Below are positions 1-7,084 of a stretch of DNA of 64,000 nucleotides, one piece after another. The stretch is taken from contig JACPIU010000033.1 of NCBI GenBank assembly GCA_016187935.1, forward strand, positions 1 through 64,000, written 5' to 3'. This DNA is from Bdellovibrio sp. Its GTDB lineage: Bacteria; Bdellovibrionota; Bacteriovoracia; Bacteriovoracales; Bacteriovoracaceae. Within the stretch, counting starts at the first letter, position 1; every line of letters starts with the position of its first letter. The notes beneath the pieces are model-generated. The model worked only from the letters and a program-made list of their open reading frames with translations, ran no database searches and was not told the DNA's origin. The position numbers were made by a program, and so were the translations under genes.

Positions 1-111
1 ATTGTCTCATTTTTAGATTATGATTTGGGATATTTTGACGAAGAGGGCAAAAGAATTGAACCGGTAGACGATCCCTTTGGCCCAAAAGTGTTACCTATGT
101 CTCCGGAATAA
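1..111 (+). CDS. C-terminal end of an integrase-type (DDE) transposase, cut by the window edge
   Basis: An open frame enters at base 1 and stops with TAA at 109-111, giving 36 residues that end in PFGPKVLPMSPE. From memory, this tail resembles the extreme C-terminus of integrase-core transposases, where the coding end runs into the terminal repeat of the element. The stop lies next to a pair of direct repeats (89-133), which fits an IS end. The catalytic part is outside the window, so the family is an inference. It could also be an unrelated short tail. Confidence 0.45.
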   Translation: MVSFLDYDLGYFDEEGKRIEPVDDPFGPKVLPMSPE

Positions 112-133
112 ACTGTTACCCATGTGTCCGGAA
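89..133. repeat. Two 20-bp direct repeats at a probable IS end
   Basis: TGTTACCTATGTCTCCGGAA (89-108) and TGTTACCCATGTGTCCGGAA (114-133) match at 18 of 20 positions with a 25-bp period. The first copy lies inside the end of the transposase-like frame and the second lies just after it. Iterated transposase-binding sites at the tip of an insertion sequence would look like this. The other end of the element is not in the window. Confidence 0.5.
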
Positions 134-277
134 CGGACCTTTTTATTCGGGGTAAGAAATTAAAGATTAAGCTAGGATGCACGGTGCTTAAGAAGTAGCT
201 ACCTTATTTTACATCGATTTACTATTAAGTTAATATATTAATTTATTTAGCTTAAACTGTATGTAATTAACTTATTA

Positions 278-309
278 GTTAATAATTAATATTTTAGTTA
301 ATTATTAAC
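278..309. promoter_or_regulatory. Perfect 12-bp inverted repeat upstream of hipB, probable HipB operator
   Basis: GTTAATAATTAA (278-289) and its exact reverse complement TTAATTATTAAC (298-309) are separated by 8 bp. The palindrome ends 45 bp before the hipB start, inside a very AT-rich stretch (about 210-320). HipB-family proteins repress their own operon through palindromes overlapping the promoter. The symmetry is seen; binding by HipB is an inference. Confidence 0.5.
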
Positions 310-354
310 GATTTATTTCCTAAAATGTGGTATTATTATCCTAGAGGTTATTTT

Positions 355-765
355 ATGGAATTTATAAGTAATTTAGCAGATGTAGCCGGAATCATTAGAG
401 ATTATCTAAGAAAGAACAAGCTGAAGGCGAAAAATTTTGCTGATTTAATGAATGTAAAACCATCTTATCTCAGCAGAGTTTTAAGCAAAAGCGAAAATAT
501 GTCTGCCAGGACAATGATAAAACTGCTGAACACCATGGGGTATGAGTTGGTTATCATGTCGAAGAAAGATAAGAATCTTTTTGAACAATGTGCTTATGCT
601 GAACTTTACAAAGACAGTAAAAAGTATCGCGATGAAGTTCGCTCTGAGGTGATGACCGAATTCGAAGAGGATTTAAAAAAATCTTTGACGAATTTTTTTG
701 ACCGCATCACCACCAATACCAAGACACAATCATCGTCAGAGAGTAGAGAAAAAGTAAATGAGTAA
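355..765 (+). CDS. hipB: HipB-like XRE-family antitoxin/repressor
   Basis: A small DNA-binding protein of 136 residues, expected to neutralise HipA and repress the operon. The HTH covers roughly residues 20-60 (KNFADLMNVKPSYLSRVLSK, then a recognition-helix-like stretch and the LLNTMGYEL segment common in these antitoxins). The start at 355 was chosen over an upstream ATG at 325 because AGAGG lies 8 bases before it. The C-terminal half is charged and probably binds the kinase. The stop overlaps the start of hipA by 8 bp, so the genes are translationally coupled. A perfect 12-bp palindrome upstream is the likely autoregulatory site. Another XRE antitoxin class is possible, but the HipA neighbour makes HipB most likely. 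Confidence 0.8.
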   Translation: MEFISNLADVAGIIRDYLRKNKLKAKNFADLMNVKPSYLSRVLSKSENMSARTMIKLLNTMGYELVIMSKKDKNLFEQCAYAELYKDSKKYRDEVRSEVMTEFEEDLKKSLTNFFDRITTNTKTQSSSESREKVNE

Positions 766-2203
766 CGAAAGAAAACTGATTATCACAAGTGGAGAGAAAA
801 TTGTAGGTGACATCATTGAAAAGGATGGTGATTTTACTTTTAAGTATGATGATTCATGGATTGGCTCAAAAGAATCGTTCGACATGAGCCCAAAGATTAA
901 AAAAACACTGAAAATTCATTCTGGTAATCAGATAAAAAACTTCTTAGAAAATTTACTTCCAGAAGGTACCATCCGTAAAAGAATTGCGGAAAACAATAAG
1001 ACCGATGATAAAGATATCATTAAGCTTCTTGAAATCACAGGTCGCGATGCCGCCGGAGCATTGCAGGTTTATTCAGAAGAAGATTTTAAAAATCTTAAAT
1101 ACAAATCTAGCGAAGTCCATACAATTTCGATTGATGAATTGGCGACCGGTATTAAGAGGGAAGGGAGCGCGCTTAACTATATTACGAGCGTCGGTTTAAA
1201 GCCGTCCTTATCTGGAGCTCAAGATAAAATTGCTTGCAGATACGACAAAGCCAATAAAACAATTTCATTCCCAACTAATGGCGGAGCAACAACACACATT
1301 CTTAAGCCGAACAGTGTTGCCAGGGATACGCATCATAAACTTCTTGAGTTATCTGCTCTTAATGAACTTGTTTCGATGAGACTTGCAAAGAAGATATTGA
1401 GCAACGTACCTAGCACTTGTTTTTACGAATCAACTGAGCGCGATCTATTTATTGTTGAAAGATACGATAGGATGGTTGAAAAAACCGACATCAAGAGAAT
1501 ACATCAATTCGATTTTTGTCAGTATTTCGGTATCGGTAGTGCTGACAAATATGAGGTAAGTAATAGCGGGGGAAGTATTGGGTCATATGGTATCAAAAAA
1601 CTTCTTGAGGCAATAAGAGATAAATCGGAAGAATCTTTAGACGTTGATTCTTTCTTGGATTGGATTATTTACAATTACTTAATTGAAAATACCGATAGTC
1701 ACTTAAAAAATATCAGCATGATATCCACGGGGTCAGGTTTTAAATTGGCCCCTTATTACGATATGACTTCTGTTGGATTCTATCGTGATGGAGCAATATT
1801 TCTTTTTGATAACCACTTTGCGTTTTTGATTGGTGGTGTATCAAAGATGAACGATATTGGTGATCATCATTGGACTCTTTTGGCGAAGGATTTGGGACTT
1901 GCTCAAGGAATTTTCCTTGAAAAAATTAAAAATATGTCGATCAAAATCTCGAGGGATTTGCCTGAGGTTTATAACGAACTAAAGAAAGAAATTACTAATG
2001 CGAAAAATTTAAAAGGCACTGAGAAGATACTCAAGTACATTGGGACATCGGTTAAAGAAAAATCATATAGATGTTTAATAAACACTAAGTATAAAAACAT
2101 TCGTGAGAAGTGTCTTGAATGTGATAAAGCCCTGTCAACAAAAACTGCCAGTAAATCGGTTTTAGGAATTGGGCCAGAGTGCCTGATGAAAATCGAGAAA
2201 TGA
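758..2203 (+). CDS. hipA: HipA-like serine/threonine kinase toxin
   Basis: A 481-residue HipA-fold kinase. Known family members phosphorylate targets such as glutamyl-tRNA synthetase and cause growth arrest or persistence. Visible motifs are the N-terminal subdomain with LPEGTIRKRI (about 67-76), the ATP loop SGAQDK (152-157), THILKP with the conserved Lys183, LSALNELVSMRLA, FIVERYDR, the catalytic loop NTDSHLKN (Asp313, Asn318) and the metal-binding Asp in PYYDMTS (335). All catalytic residues look intact. It is about 40 residues longer than E. coli HipA. The extra C-terminus holds a CLEC pair and a further Cys (ECL), possibly a small metal-binding tail. The gene overlaps hipB by 8 bp, so the module looks complete and functional. 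Confidence 0.88.
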   Translation: MSNERKLIITSGEKIVGDIIEKDGDFTFKYDDSWIGSKESFDMSPKIKKTLKIHSGNQIKNFLENLLPEGTIRKRIAENNKTDDKDIIKLLEITGRDAAGALQVYSEEDFKNLKYKSSEVHTISIDELATGIKREGSALNYITSVGLKPSLSGAQDKIACRYDKANKTISFPTNGGATTHILKPNSVARDTHHKLLELSALNELVSMRLAKKILSNVPSTCFYESTERDLFIVERYDRMVEKTDIKRIHQFDFCQYFGIGSADKYEVSNSGGSIGSYGIKKLLEAIRDKSEESLDVDSFLDWIIYNYLIENTDSHLKNISMISTGSGFKLAPYYDMTSVGFYRDGAIFLFDNHFAFLIGGVSKMNDIGDHHWTLLAKDLGLAQGIFLEKIKNMSIKISRDLPEVYNELKKEITNAKNLKGTEKILKYIGTSVKEKSYRCLINTKYKNIREKCLECDKALSTKTASKSVLGIGPECLMKIEK

Positions 2204-2224
2204 CATTTCCAAATTTTGCTTTGA

Positions 2225-2449
2225 TCATGTCATAGGAACTTTCACTTTCTTCAAATGTATGCCCCTTATTCTCTCCATTTGGTTTGGCAGTTTGTTTTTG
2301 ATCAGCATGTTTATAATTATTTTCACCAGATCAAATGGTAAAGGAATATCGGCATTATCATTTCGATAAATAGCAGACGAGTGTGAAACCTGAACCGTTT
2401 TCAAATCATGACCGCCAGCAAGAAAATTGTGCGATAAGCAAATTGTGCA
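2225..2449 (-). pseudogene. Start-less coding remnant, family not recognised
   Basis: On the minus strand an open frame runs without stops from the hairpin near 2449 to TGA at 2225-2227. It reads like real protein (SHNFLAGGHDL, VSHSSAIYRNDNADIPLPFD, LIKNKLPNQMERIRG) but has no start codon in a sensible position. It lies immediately downstream of the XRE gene and its upstream end coincides with the palindromic hairpin that bounds the long direct repeat. It is probably the 3' remnant of an older gene truncated when the repeat-bearing element arrived. No function is assigned. Confidence 0.4.
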
Positions 2450-2466
2450 ACAGGTTGTTGCACAAT
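2442..2466. repeat. 25-bp palindromic hairpin, first copy, at the edge of the long direct repeat
   Basis: ATTGTGCAACA (2442-2452), spacer GGT, then TGTTGCACAAT (2456-2466): a perfect 11-bp inverted repeat. It lies just past the stop codon of the XRE gene and could end its transcription, although no long T tract follows. The second copy at 12076-12100 has spacer ACC, the exact reverse complement of GGT. The whole hairpin is therefore inverted between the two copies. Confidence 0.7.
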
Positions 2467-2476
2467 TACCTTCATT

Positions 2477-2812
2477 CTACGCAATTTGAACTTTGTAATT
2501 AAGTTCGGCCTGATTAACTTGGTCTTGCAAAGCAACGGCACAGAAGTATTTTGGAGAATCGCCAAGCTTGCGGGCAAACTCGACCGCGCGTGCGACGCTG
2601 ACAAATTTTCTACCATTTTCAATATCGCTTACGTGCGAAACAGTGATGTCCAAGACATCGGCAAGGTCTTGCTGGGTGAGATCATCGCGTGTACGAATAC
2701 TGCGAAGGAGCATGGCAAAGGAAACCTCTTTGCCTAAAAGGTTCTGCATAAATTCTTTGGCATCTTTTTTCATGTGTTTCATCGCCGCACCTAATATTTC
2801 AATAATATCCAC
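2477..2812 (-). CDS. XRE-family HTH regulator, copy 1
   Basis: A 111-residue protein with an HTH at about residues 45-85: LTQQDLADVLDITVSHVSDI, then ENGRKFVSVARAVEFARKLG. The C-terminus (YFCAVALQDQVNQAEL) is typical of a family of stand-alone XRE proteins that resemble HigA-type antitoxins. It differs from the copy at 12111-12446 at 11 of 111 residues, and the HTH is nearly identical. No toxin gene lies beside it. A perfect palindrome 16 bp upstream of the start is its likely operator. It may be an orphan antitoxin or an element-encoded repressor. Confidence 0.75.
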   Translation of the reverse strand: MDIIEILGAAMKHMKKDAKEFMQNLLGKEVSFAMLLRSIRTRDDLTQQDLADVLDITVSHVSDIENGRKFVSVARAVEFARKLGDSPKYFCAVALQDQVNQAELNYKVQIA

Positions 2813-2827
2813 AAACTCAATTTAACC

Positions 2828-2846
2828 ATACACCAGTCTGGTGTAT
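2828..2846. promoter_or_regulatory. 19-bp operator palindrome of the XRE gene, copy 1
   Basis: ATACACCAG, T, CTGGTGTAT is a perfect 9-bp inverted repeat ending 16 bp upstream of the minus-strand XRE start. In the second copy (12462-12480) the inner base pair is A/T instead of G/C on both arms, so the symmetry is kept by paired change. That favours a real binding site for a dimeric repressor, most simply the adjacent XRE protein. Confidence 0.65.
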
Positions 2847-3014
2847 ACGATAACCAGCCATCGAAAGAACTGTGAACTGACTACAAAGTGACTACGGCCA
2901 CCGGAAATGGCACGAAATCCAACGAAAAAGACAGCATGAAAAACTGAATCAACTCTCGGAAATTGTTAATAAAAAGCTGTGTTTTCAGAAACTTACCATT
3001 TTGCTCTGATCTGA

Positions 3015-3031
3015 CTCATAACCCGAAGGTC
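3015..3031 (+). other. tRNA-Met 3'-half fragment A, probable att scar (17 bp)
   Basis: CTCATAACCCGAAGGTC is the anticodon loop (CAT anticodon) and start of the variable region of an elongator tRNA-Met. It matches the longer fragments at 5495 and 12640. Here the similarity ends after 17 bp, followed by unrelated sequence. The upstream 570 bp are shared with fragment C, not with fragment B. This is interpreted as a crossover remnant of site-specific integration into the tRNA gene. Confidence 0.55.
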
Positions 3032-3114
3032 ATGAAATCGAATTGCTCTTACATTGTCATTATCGCTGATCTCTTTCGAAGCGTTCTGAAAAGGCATCAT
3101 GACAAAAGGGATTG
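3032..3114. other. Short non-coding stretch after att scar A
   Basis: About 80 bp between the tRNA scar and the 3' end of the minus-strand lipoprotein gene. I see no gene, hairpin terminator or recognisable repeat in it. Confidence 0.4.
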
Positions 3115-3561
3115 CTACTTAAAGCCAAACCACGCTTCCCAGAGAGAATATGATTGTTGATTGTTCTTAATTAAAATATCTTTTTCATAACAGGTAAATT
3201 CTTTGAGTTGAATTTGCGTTTTTCCTAACAATTGATTTTTAGTATTCTCTTTCCATTGACATGATATCGTTTTTTGAAGTTCTTCAGGATTTAATTCATA
3301 GCTGATATATAGTAACTTAGCTAAATTTCCATTAACCTCGGAAAATGTAGCTAAGATTTTTGTCATCCCCTTTTCGTATTCAAAATCTCCATTTGCTTTT
3401 TTGCTAAGTTTGATTTCTAGTTGATTTTCAATTTGAATTTTATTTTCCTTATTGTCCCAAATCGAAGCCAGTTTCATCTCCGTAGATTTATGAATTGGAT
3501 ATTGTTTCGTGACAGTACAGGCCATCAAAAATAAAGTTATTAGGATGGAAGTGATTTTCAT
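3115..3561 (-). CDS. Small predicted lipoprotein, unknown function
   Basis: 148 residues beginning MKITSILITLFLMACTVTKQ, a short signal peptide with a lipobox-like LMAC at about 12-15. The mature part is polar and contains one further Cys pair region (TISCQW and FTCYEKD). I do not recognise a domain. The start overlaps the end of the upstream metallopeptidase-like gene by 4 bp (ATGA), so the two are co-translated. The pair sits inside the island between scars A and B and may be cargo of one element. Confidence 0.6.
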   Translation of the reverse strand: MKITSILITLFLMACTVTKQYPIHKSTEMKLASIWDNKENKIQIENQLEIKLSKKANGDFEYEKGMTKILATFSEVNGNLAKLLYISYELNPEELQKTISCQWKENTKNQLLGKTQIQLKEFTCYEKDILIKNNQQSYSLWEAWFGFK

Positions 3562-4304
3562 TTCAAAAACCTCTTTATGAAAAAGTTGTAAGCATTAGTA
3601 TTGTGTTTTTTAATCAGCAAAGGATTGGAATAATAAATTTCAAGATGGTTTGCAAAATCTTCCTCAGGTTCCAACGCTGAATCTTCTTTGAGAAGTTTTG
3701 CAGGCCTTATCAATTCTATTTTTCTTGTCGCTAGATTGAGATTACCAAGCCTCCATCCTGCAGCAACAACGAATTCTTGTTGTTCATCTGGAGATAACTT
3801 AATAAATAAAAAATGCCCGAGTTCGTGAGCAAGGATCAATTTTTGCGGAGTTAATTTTTCATTAAAGAAAAGATCATAGAGTGTAATTGACTTGTCGGAC
3901 AAGTTTGAACTTGCAGGATTTTTATCAATTTCACTTTTACTTTGTCTTCTGAAAGAATTGATTTCAATTTCAAGATAAGAAGGAAGACTTGCCAGTAACT
4001 CTAGAACTGTTAATAATTCATGTTTTTTCCATTCAGATTTTTTTAGAAAGAGTTTAGGTCCCCAAAAATCAGAATTATGAAATTTGGCCCGGCAATAAGA
4101 ATCCTTATTGTAAGCATTAACATGAGTAGTAAGGTCTCGGTTGTGTTCATTCACATGGTGTTGCTTGACCAATATTTGCCATGGTTTACAAGGAGGTGGC
4201 GAAGCAAAAGCTTTTGAGAATATGAGGCATGAATAACCGACACTGAACATTAATATTAAAAGCAATTTTATTTTTTTTATTTCTAAACTTCGTAGCGCTT
4301 TCAT
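3558..4304 (-). CDS. Exported zinc-metallopeptidase-like protein (HExxH)
   Basis: 248 residues with a hydrophobic N-terminal segment (about 12-34) and an AFA-SP signal cleavage site near residue 34. The segment KLILAHELGHFLF has a perfect HExxH motif (His160, Glu161, His164), the zinc and catalytic signature of gluzincin or metzincin peptidases. The third ligand is not obvious; an acidic region follows (LEPEEDFANHLE, about residue 215). This EDFAN-type Glu/Asp could be the third ligand, as seen in some HExxH families that guard against reading the fold too exactly. It is the first gene of a two-gene operon with the small lipoprotein. A periplasmic or surface protease is the most likely role; the substrate is unknown. 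Confidence 0.6.
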   Translation of the reverse strand: MKALRSLEIKKIKLLLILMFSVGYSCLIFSKAFASPPPCKPWQILVKQHHVNEHNRDLTTHVNAYNKDSYCRAKFHNSDFWGPKLFLKKSEWKKHELLTVLELLASLPSYLEIEINSFRRQSKSEIDKNPASSNLSDKSITLYDLFFNEKLTPQKLILAHELGHFLFIKLSPDEQQEFVVAAGWRLGNLNLATRKIELIRPAKLLKEDSALEPEEDFANHLEIYYSNPLLIKKHNTNAYNFFIKRFLK

Positions 4305-4337
4305 TTTTTCAAGCCTATTCGGTCGTTTTTATCTTCA

Positions 4338-4859
4338 TTACGGATTATTCAATAAGTCTATGGCGGCAACGGTGGTAAACAACCTCATAGGGTCATCATC
4401 AAATTCAAGGAATCCAAAATTCTTATAAAACGAAACAGCGGACGCATTCAGTGCATCGACAACTACTATTTTGATCGCTGATATTTTACTAATCGTTCTA
4501 ATCTGTTTTAGGGCCTGCGCTAAGGTAATTGCTCCATACCCTTTACCCTTATAGCTTCTATCCACTGCCAGGCGCCCAATCAATGTAGCTGGAACTTGCT
4601 TGACGGGAATACCAAACTTTGAGGGCACTGACTCTTTTTGAACTGAATAGTTGGAGGTCGAATAATAGCTAATGATGCGCTTACTGTCGTAGTCGAAGAG
4701 GACATGAGTCTGACTAATATCGCCTTCGCTTTGCTTCCGGGCGTACTTTTGAAGATAGTCATTTAGCGACGGCTCTTGGCAGTCGAAATTTTTACGGTAT
4801 GTTGCGCGGTCTGATTTTTCAAGGTCGAGAAGATCAGTAAGGTGAATAAAGGTTTCTAT
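4338..4859 (-). CDS. TacT-like GNAT acetyltransferase toxin lacking a canonical start codon
   Basis: An uninterrupted frame of about 173 codons follows the antitoxin stop (TAG 4865-4863) in the same frame. It encodes the TacT pattern: FDCQEPSLNDYLQKYARKQ near the N-terminus, then the acetyl-CoA motif VDRSYKGKGYGAITLAQAL and FYKNFGF. TacT toxins acetylate aminoacyl-tRNA and stop translation. There is no ATG, GTG or TTG before the codon at 4628, and starting there would remove the N-terminal half. The only start-like codon in position is ATA (4859-4857), with GAGGAG just upstream. The toxin may use a rare ATA start, be made by readthrough of the TAG, or be silenced by an ATG-to-ATA change. Confidence 0.65.
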   Translation of the reverse strand: METFIHLTDLLDLEKSDRATYRKNFDCQEPSLNDYLQKYARKQSEGDISQTHVLFDYDSKRIISYYSTSNYSVQKESVPSKFGIPVKQVPATLIGRLAVDRSYKGKGYGAITLAQALKQIRTISKISAIKIVVVDALNASAVSFYKNFGFLEFDDDPMRLFTTVAAIDLLNNP

Positions 4860-4862
4860 CTC

Positions 4863-5150
4863 CTACTCCTCGAACTTTTTTGAATGCGCTTTGAAAGCCT
4901 TTTTCAATTTTACATTCGCGGCAGATGGCTTTGCTATTTCTTTTTCTACTTTTTCAAAATCACGTTTACTCAGAAGCAATGCCTGCATCTCTTGATGTTC
5001 AATAATGTCTTTCTTGGCCTTATCGAGGGCCGTGCTCACGAGGTAGCTCGTCAAATCTTGTCCCGTGTATTCTGCGGCCATACGAATGATCTCTTTATTC
5101 TCAGAGCTAATTCGCAGCCCAATTGAATCTTGTTTTTTTACTGCTTCCAT
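4863..5150 (-). CDS. TacA-like (DUF1778) RHH antitoxin
   Basis: 95 residues from ATG at 5150, preceded by GGAGG at 5158-5162, which favours it over an upstream start at 5201. The ribbon-helix-helix region is QDSIGLRISSENKEIIRMAA, followed by EYTGQDLTSYLVSTALDKAK, a classic DUF1778 pattern. The C-terminal tail (KLKKAFKAHSKKFEE) would wrap the GNAT toxin. It is immediately upstream of the toxin frame, separated only by the stop codon. It appears intact, unlike its partner's start. Known TacA proteins repress their own operon. Confidence 0.8.
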   Translation of the reverse strand: MEAVKKQDSIGLRISSENKEIIRMAAEYTGQDLTSYLVSTALDKAKKDIIEHQEMQALLLSKRDFEKVEKEIAKPSAANVKLKKAFKAHSKKFEE

Positions 5151-5480
5151 AAAGTTCCTCCGATAATGACCTATTATAACATGGATGCACTCTAGTGACA
5201 ACTATGTTGCAACCACGTTATATTGTCGGCATATACTGAGAAATACTTTAGGCTTAACCTATTGAAATCAAATAAGGTGCTTCTGTGCCGTCTGGGATAA
5301 GCTTGAATTTATCAATGGTGGAATTGAGCATTGGAGAAATTGTGAATTGCTCGTGTGTGCAACCGATGTGCAACGCCCCCCCCCGAAACATCCCGAAAAC
5401 CCCAGAACAAACAAGCAATGTAAATTGAAGAACCAGTTGTTTTCATTAAAAAATATTCAATGATTACGATCTATTGGAAC
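5151..5480. other. Intergenic stretch between tacA and att scar B
   Basis: About 330 bp with no gene I can support. It holds a run of nine C (5376-5384) and a short plus-strand frame ending TGA just before the scar that I could not match to an integrase tail. The tacA promoter must lie at the left end (about 5160-5240). Confidence 0.35.
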
Positions 5481-5539
5481 GAGCGCACAAAGTGCTCATA
5501 ACCCGAAGATCGTTGGTTCAAATCCAGCCCCCGCAACCA
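5481..5539 (+). other. tRNA-Met 3'-half fragment B, probable att scar with intact 3' end and CCA
   Basis: From the anticodon loop CTCATAA (5495) to GCAACCA (5539) this is a good 3' half of elongator tRNA-Met. The T stem-loop (GTTGG, TTCAAAT, CCAGC), the acceptor strand CCCCGCA and an encoded ACCA are all present. The 5' side (GAGCGCACAAAGTG) does not form an anticodon stem with CCCGA, and no 5' acceptor strand lies in range. It is therefore not a functional tRNA. Elements that integrate into a tRNA gene rebuild the gene at one end and leave such a displaced half at the other. Confidence 0.75.
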
Positions 5540-5566
5540 AAATTTTTAGAATTGTTTTAGATACTT

Positions 5567-5593
5567 AAGGCCCCTCGAAAGAGGGGCCTTTTT
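5567..5593 (+). terminator. Rho-independent terminator inherited from the tRNA-Met locus
   Basis: Perfect 10-bp stem AAGGCCCCTC / GAGGGGCCTT with a GAAA loop and a T run. It follows the tRNA fragment by 27 bp. A near-identical hairpin follows fragment C at 12753, and further downstream bases (ACGGCCAATAGAA) are also shared. It was probably the native terminator of the intact tRNA gene. Confidence 0.85.
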
Positions 5594-5761
5594 AGTTTTT
5601 GGGGGCGAATTTTTCGCAAATGTGCAACGGCCAATAGAACTCAACCGTAATCGACTAACAATCATTTGAGTCGAGCATGAGCTTTGGTATTGGACCTCAA
5701 CTTGCGTTAACTGAATTGGCCTTGATGGCCAGGTAGTGACGAGTCTATTACATTATTTAAT
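5594..5761. other. Non-coding segment downstream of scar B
   Basis: The first 50 bp resemble the sequence after scar C (about 12780-12830), so they derive from the tRNA locus. The rest should hold the promoter of the next gene. I see no convincing -35/-10 pair and no ribosome-binding site before the GTG at 5762. Confidence 0.35.
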
Positions 5762-7024
5762 GTGCGCATTAGAATTCAGATTTCAAATATTAAGCTATAC
5801 ATATGTGTGATCCTACTGGCTTTACCATTTCGATGCTTCAATGCCTTTGGGGCAACCCATTATCCTTATAACGGATGTCTACTTTTTCTTGATGATGCAA
5901 GGGATGAAAAAGATTTGGCCCTTGTTGATCATTTTAACCCGAATGCCCTTTTGAGGTCGTGGTACCGTTATGGAGAGCCTTCTGCTTCAAAAAATTATTC
6001 AAAACGAAAAGCATTCATCGAGGCAATAAAAAAAAGAAAAATCCACTTAGGTGGAGGCATCTCGTTATCAATCGTCAATGAAAGAGATTTAGTCGATCCT
6101 CAATTTAGAAAGGAATGGCTCAGCGTCGAATTAGATGGAGTTCCAATCAAAAATGGCAGACTTTACGGTTCAATATCATCCCCTCATTTCCGAAAATATC
6201 TAATTAATAAAATTATTGATCAAGCTGCTCTTGGAGTCACTGAGTTTCATTTAGGGGAATCGAATGGAGCGTTGTTTTATGATGATTGGACGCTTGGTAT
6301 TAAAGGTGAAAACGGTTTTATCCAATGGTTGAAAAATAAATATTTGAAGATGGATCAAAGTTGGTGGGGACGTGAGTTTGGAAAACTTGGCGAAAAAATA
6401 TTTCACCAAATTCCAATAACGAGATTAGATTTCTTATCATTTAATGAAAAAGAAAAAGAAAATTTTGAAAGAGAGTGGGGCGTATCAAATTCATGGAGTG
6501 GAAATAATAAACTTGGGGAGCCAGCATTCTTATTTAGTATTTATAGAAATAACCTGGAGAATTTTTTATCAGAACTTAGGGAACAACTTATGAAAAGAAA
6601 CTTTAAAGAAAGTTTTATTGACGTTTGGGGTTTTGCAGATTGGATGATCAATTTAAATAATAAACCGGATGCTTTTTTGACAAGTCCACCTGATGAAAGA
6701 TGGGGCCTTAATTGGGAGAAAAAGCCGGAGTTCTCACTGCAAGAGCACAAAGTTAGAATATTCGAAATTATGAAAAATGAGATTATAAAGGCTTCGCCGA
6801 TCCCATTAGTTTATATGTTTGACCATCCTAAACCTTTTTTTGAACTGGCTAAGCTCACAGATGAAAGACAATCTGAAATTACAGCATTTTTTTATAGCAT
6901 ATCCAAAGAACTCAACGTCAATTTTGTTATTAGAAGTTATTCTGAAGAAAACACCAAGCTAGGGCCAAAGATGGCAGCAACGCTTAAAGAAATCTGCCAC
7001 AACAGTAAGAATTTTGAATATTAG
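5762..7024 (+). CDS. Exported protein with glycosidase-like features, function unknown
   Basis: 420 residues from a GTG start without a clear ribosome site. The N-terminus has a hydrophobic segment (about residues 13-30, YICVILLALPFRCFNAFG) typical of a Sec signal. The mature protein is rich in aromatic residues and Asp/Glu, with segments such as LGVTEFHLGESNGALFYDDW and ESFIDVWGFADW. These alternate hydrophobic strands and acidic turns as in (beta/alpha)8 glycoside hydrolases. That reading is weak and no family signature is certain. It is flanked by scar B and a decayed XRE gene, so it is probably island cargo. Confidence 0.5.
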   Translation: MRIRIQISNIKLYICVILLALPFRCFNAFGATHYPYNGCLLFLDDARDEKDLALVDHFNPNALLRSWYRYGEPSASKNYSKRKAFIEAIKKRKIHLGGGISLSIVNERDLVDPQFRKEWLSVELDGVPIKNGRLYGSISSPHFRKYLINKIIDQAALGVTEFHLGESNGALFYDDWTLGIKGENGFIQWLKNKYLKMDQSWWGREFGKLGEKIFHQIPITRLDFLSFNEKEKENFEREWGVSNSWSGNNKLGEPAFLFSIYRNNLENFLSELREQLMKRNFKESFIDVWGFADWMINLNNKPDAFLTSPPDERWGLNWEKKPEFSLQEHKVRIFEIMKNEIIKASPIPLVYMFDHPKPFFELAKLTDERQSEITAFFYSISKELNVNFVIRSYSEENTKLGPKMAATLKEICHNSKNFEY

Positions 7025-7084
7025 ACAAGTTTGATAAAATAGAATTCATAGAATTTCAAAGAATCAGTTCAGTCTGTATGCTAG

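Larger units (their letters stand above)
2442..3031. repeat. Long direct repeat, copy 1 (XRE gene plus leader plus tRNA-Met scar)
   Basis: About 590 bp matched by 12076-12656 in the same orientation with scattered substitutions. The repeat runs from the palindromic hairpin through the XRE gene, its operator and a conserved non-coding leader (about 2880-3014) to the tRNA-Met fragment. The similarity stops inside the tRNA fragment after the bases CCCGAAGGTC. The two copies lie 9634 bp apart. Recombination between them would remove everything in between. Read as the conserved end of related integrative elements; that is an inference. Confidence 0.75.

Noticed and set aside
5320-5440. Integrase C-terminal remnant next to scar B
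   Set aside because: A short plus-strand frame ends just before the scar, but its sequence has no tyrosine-recombinase motif and contains a nine-C run; I could not support it.
5481-5539. Functional tRNA-Met gene
   Set aside because: Only the 3' half is present. The bases before the anticodon loop do not pair to form an anticodon stem and there is no 5' acceptor strand or D arm.
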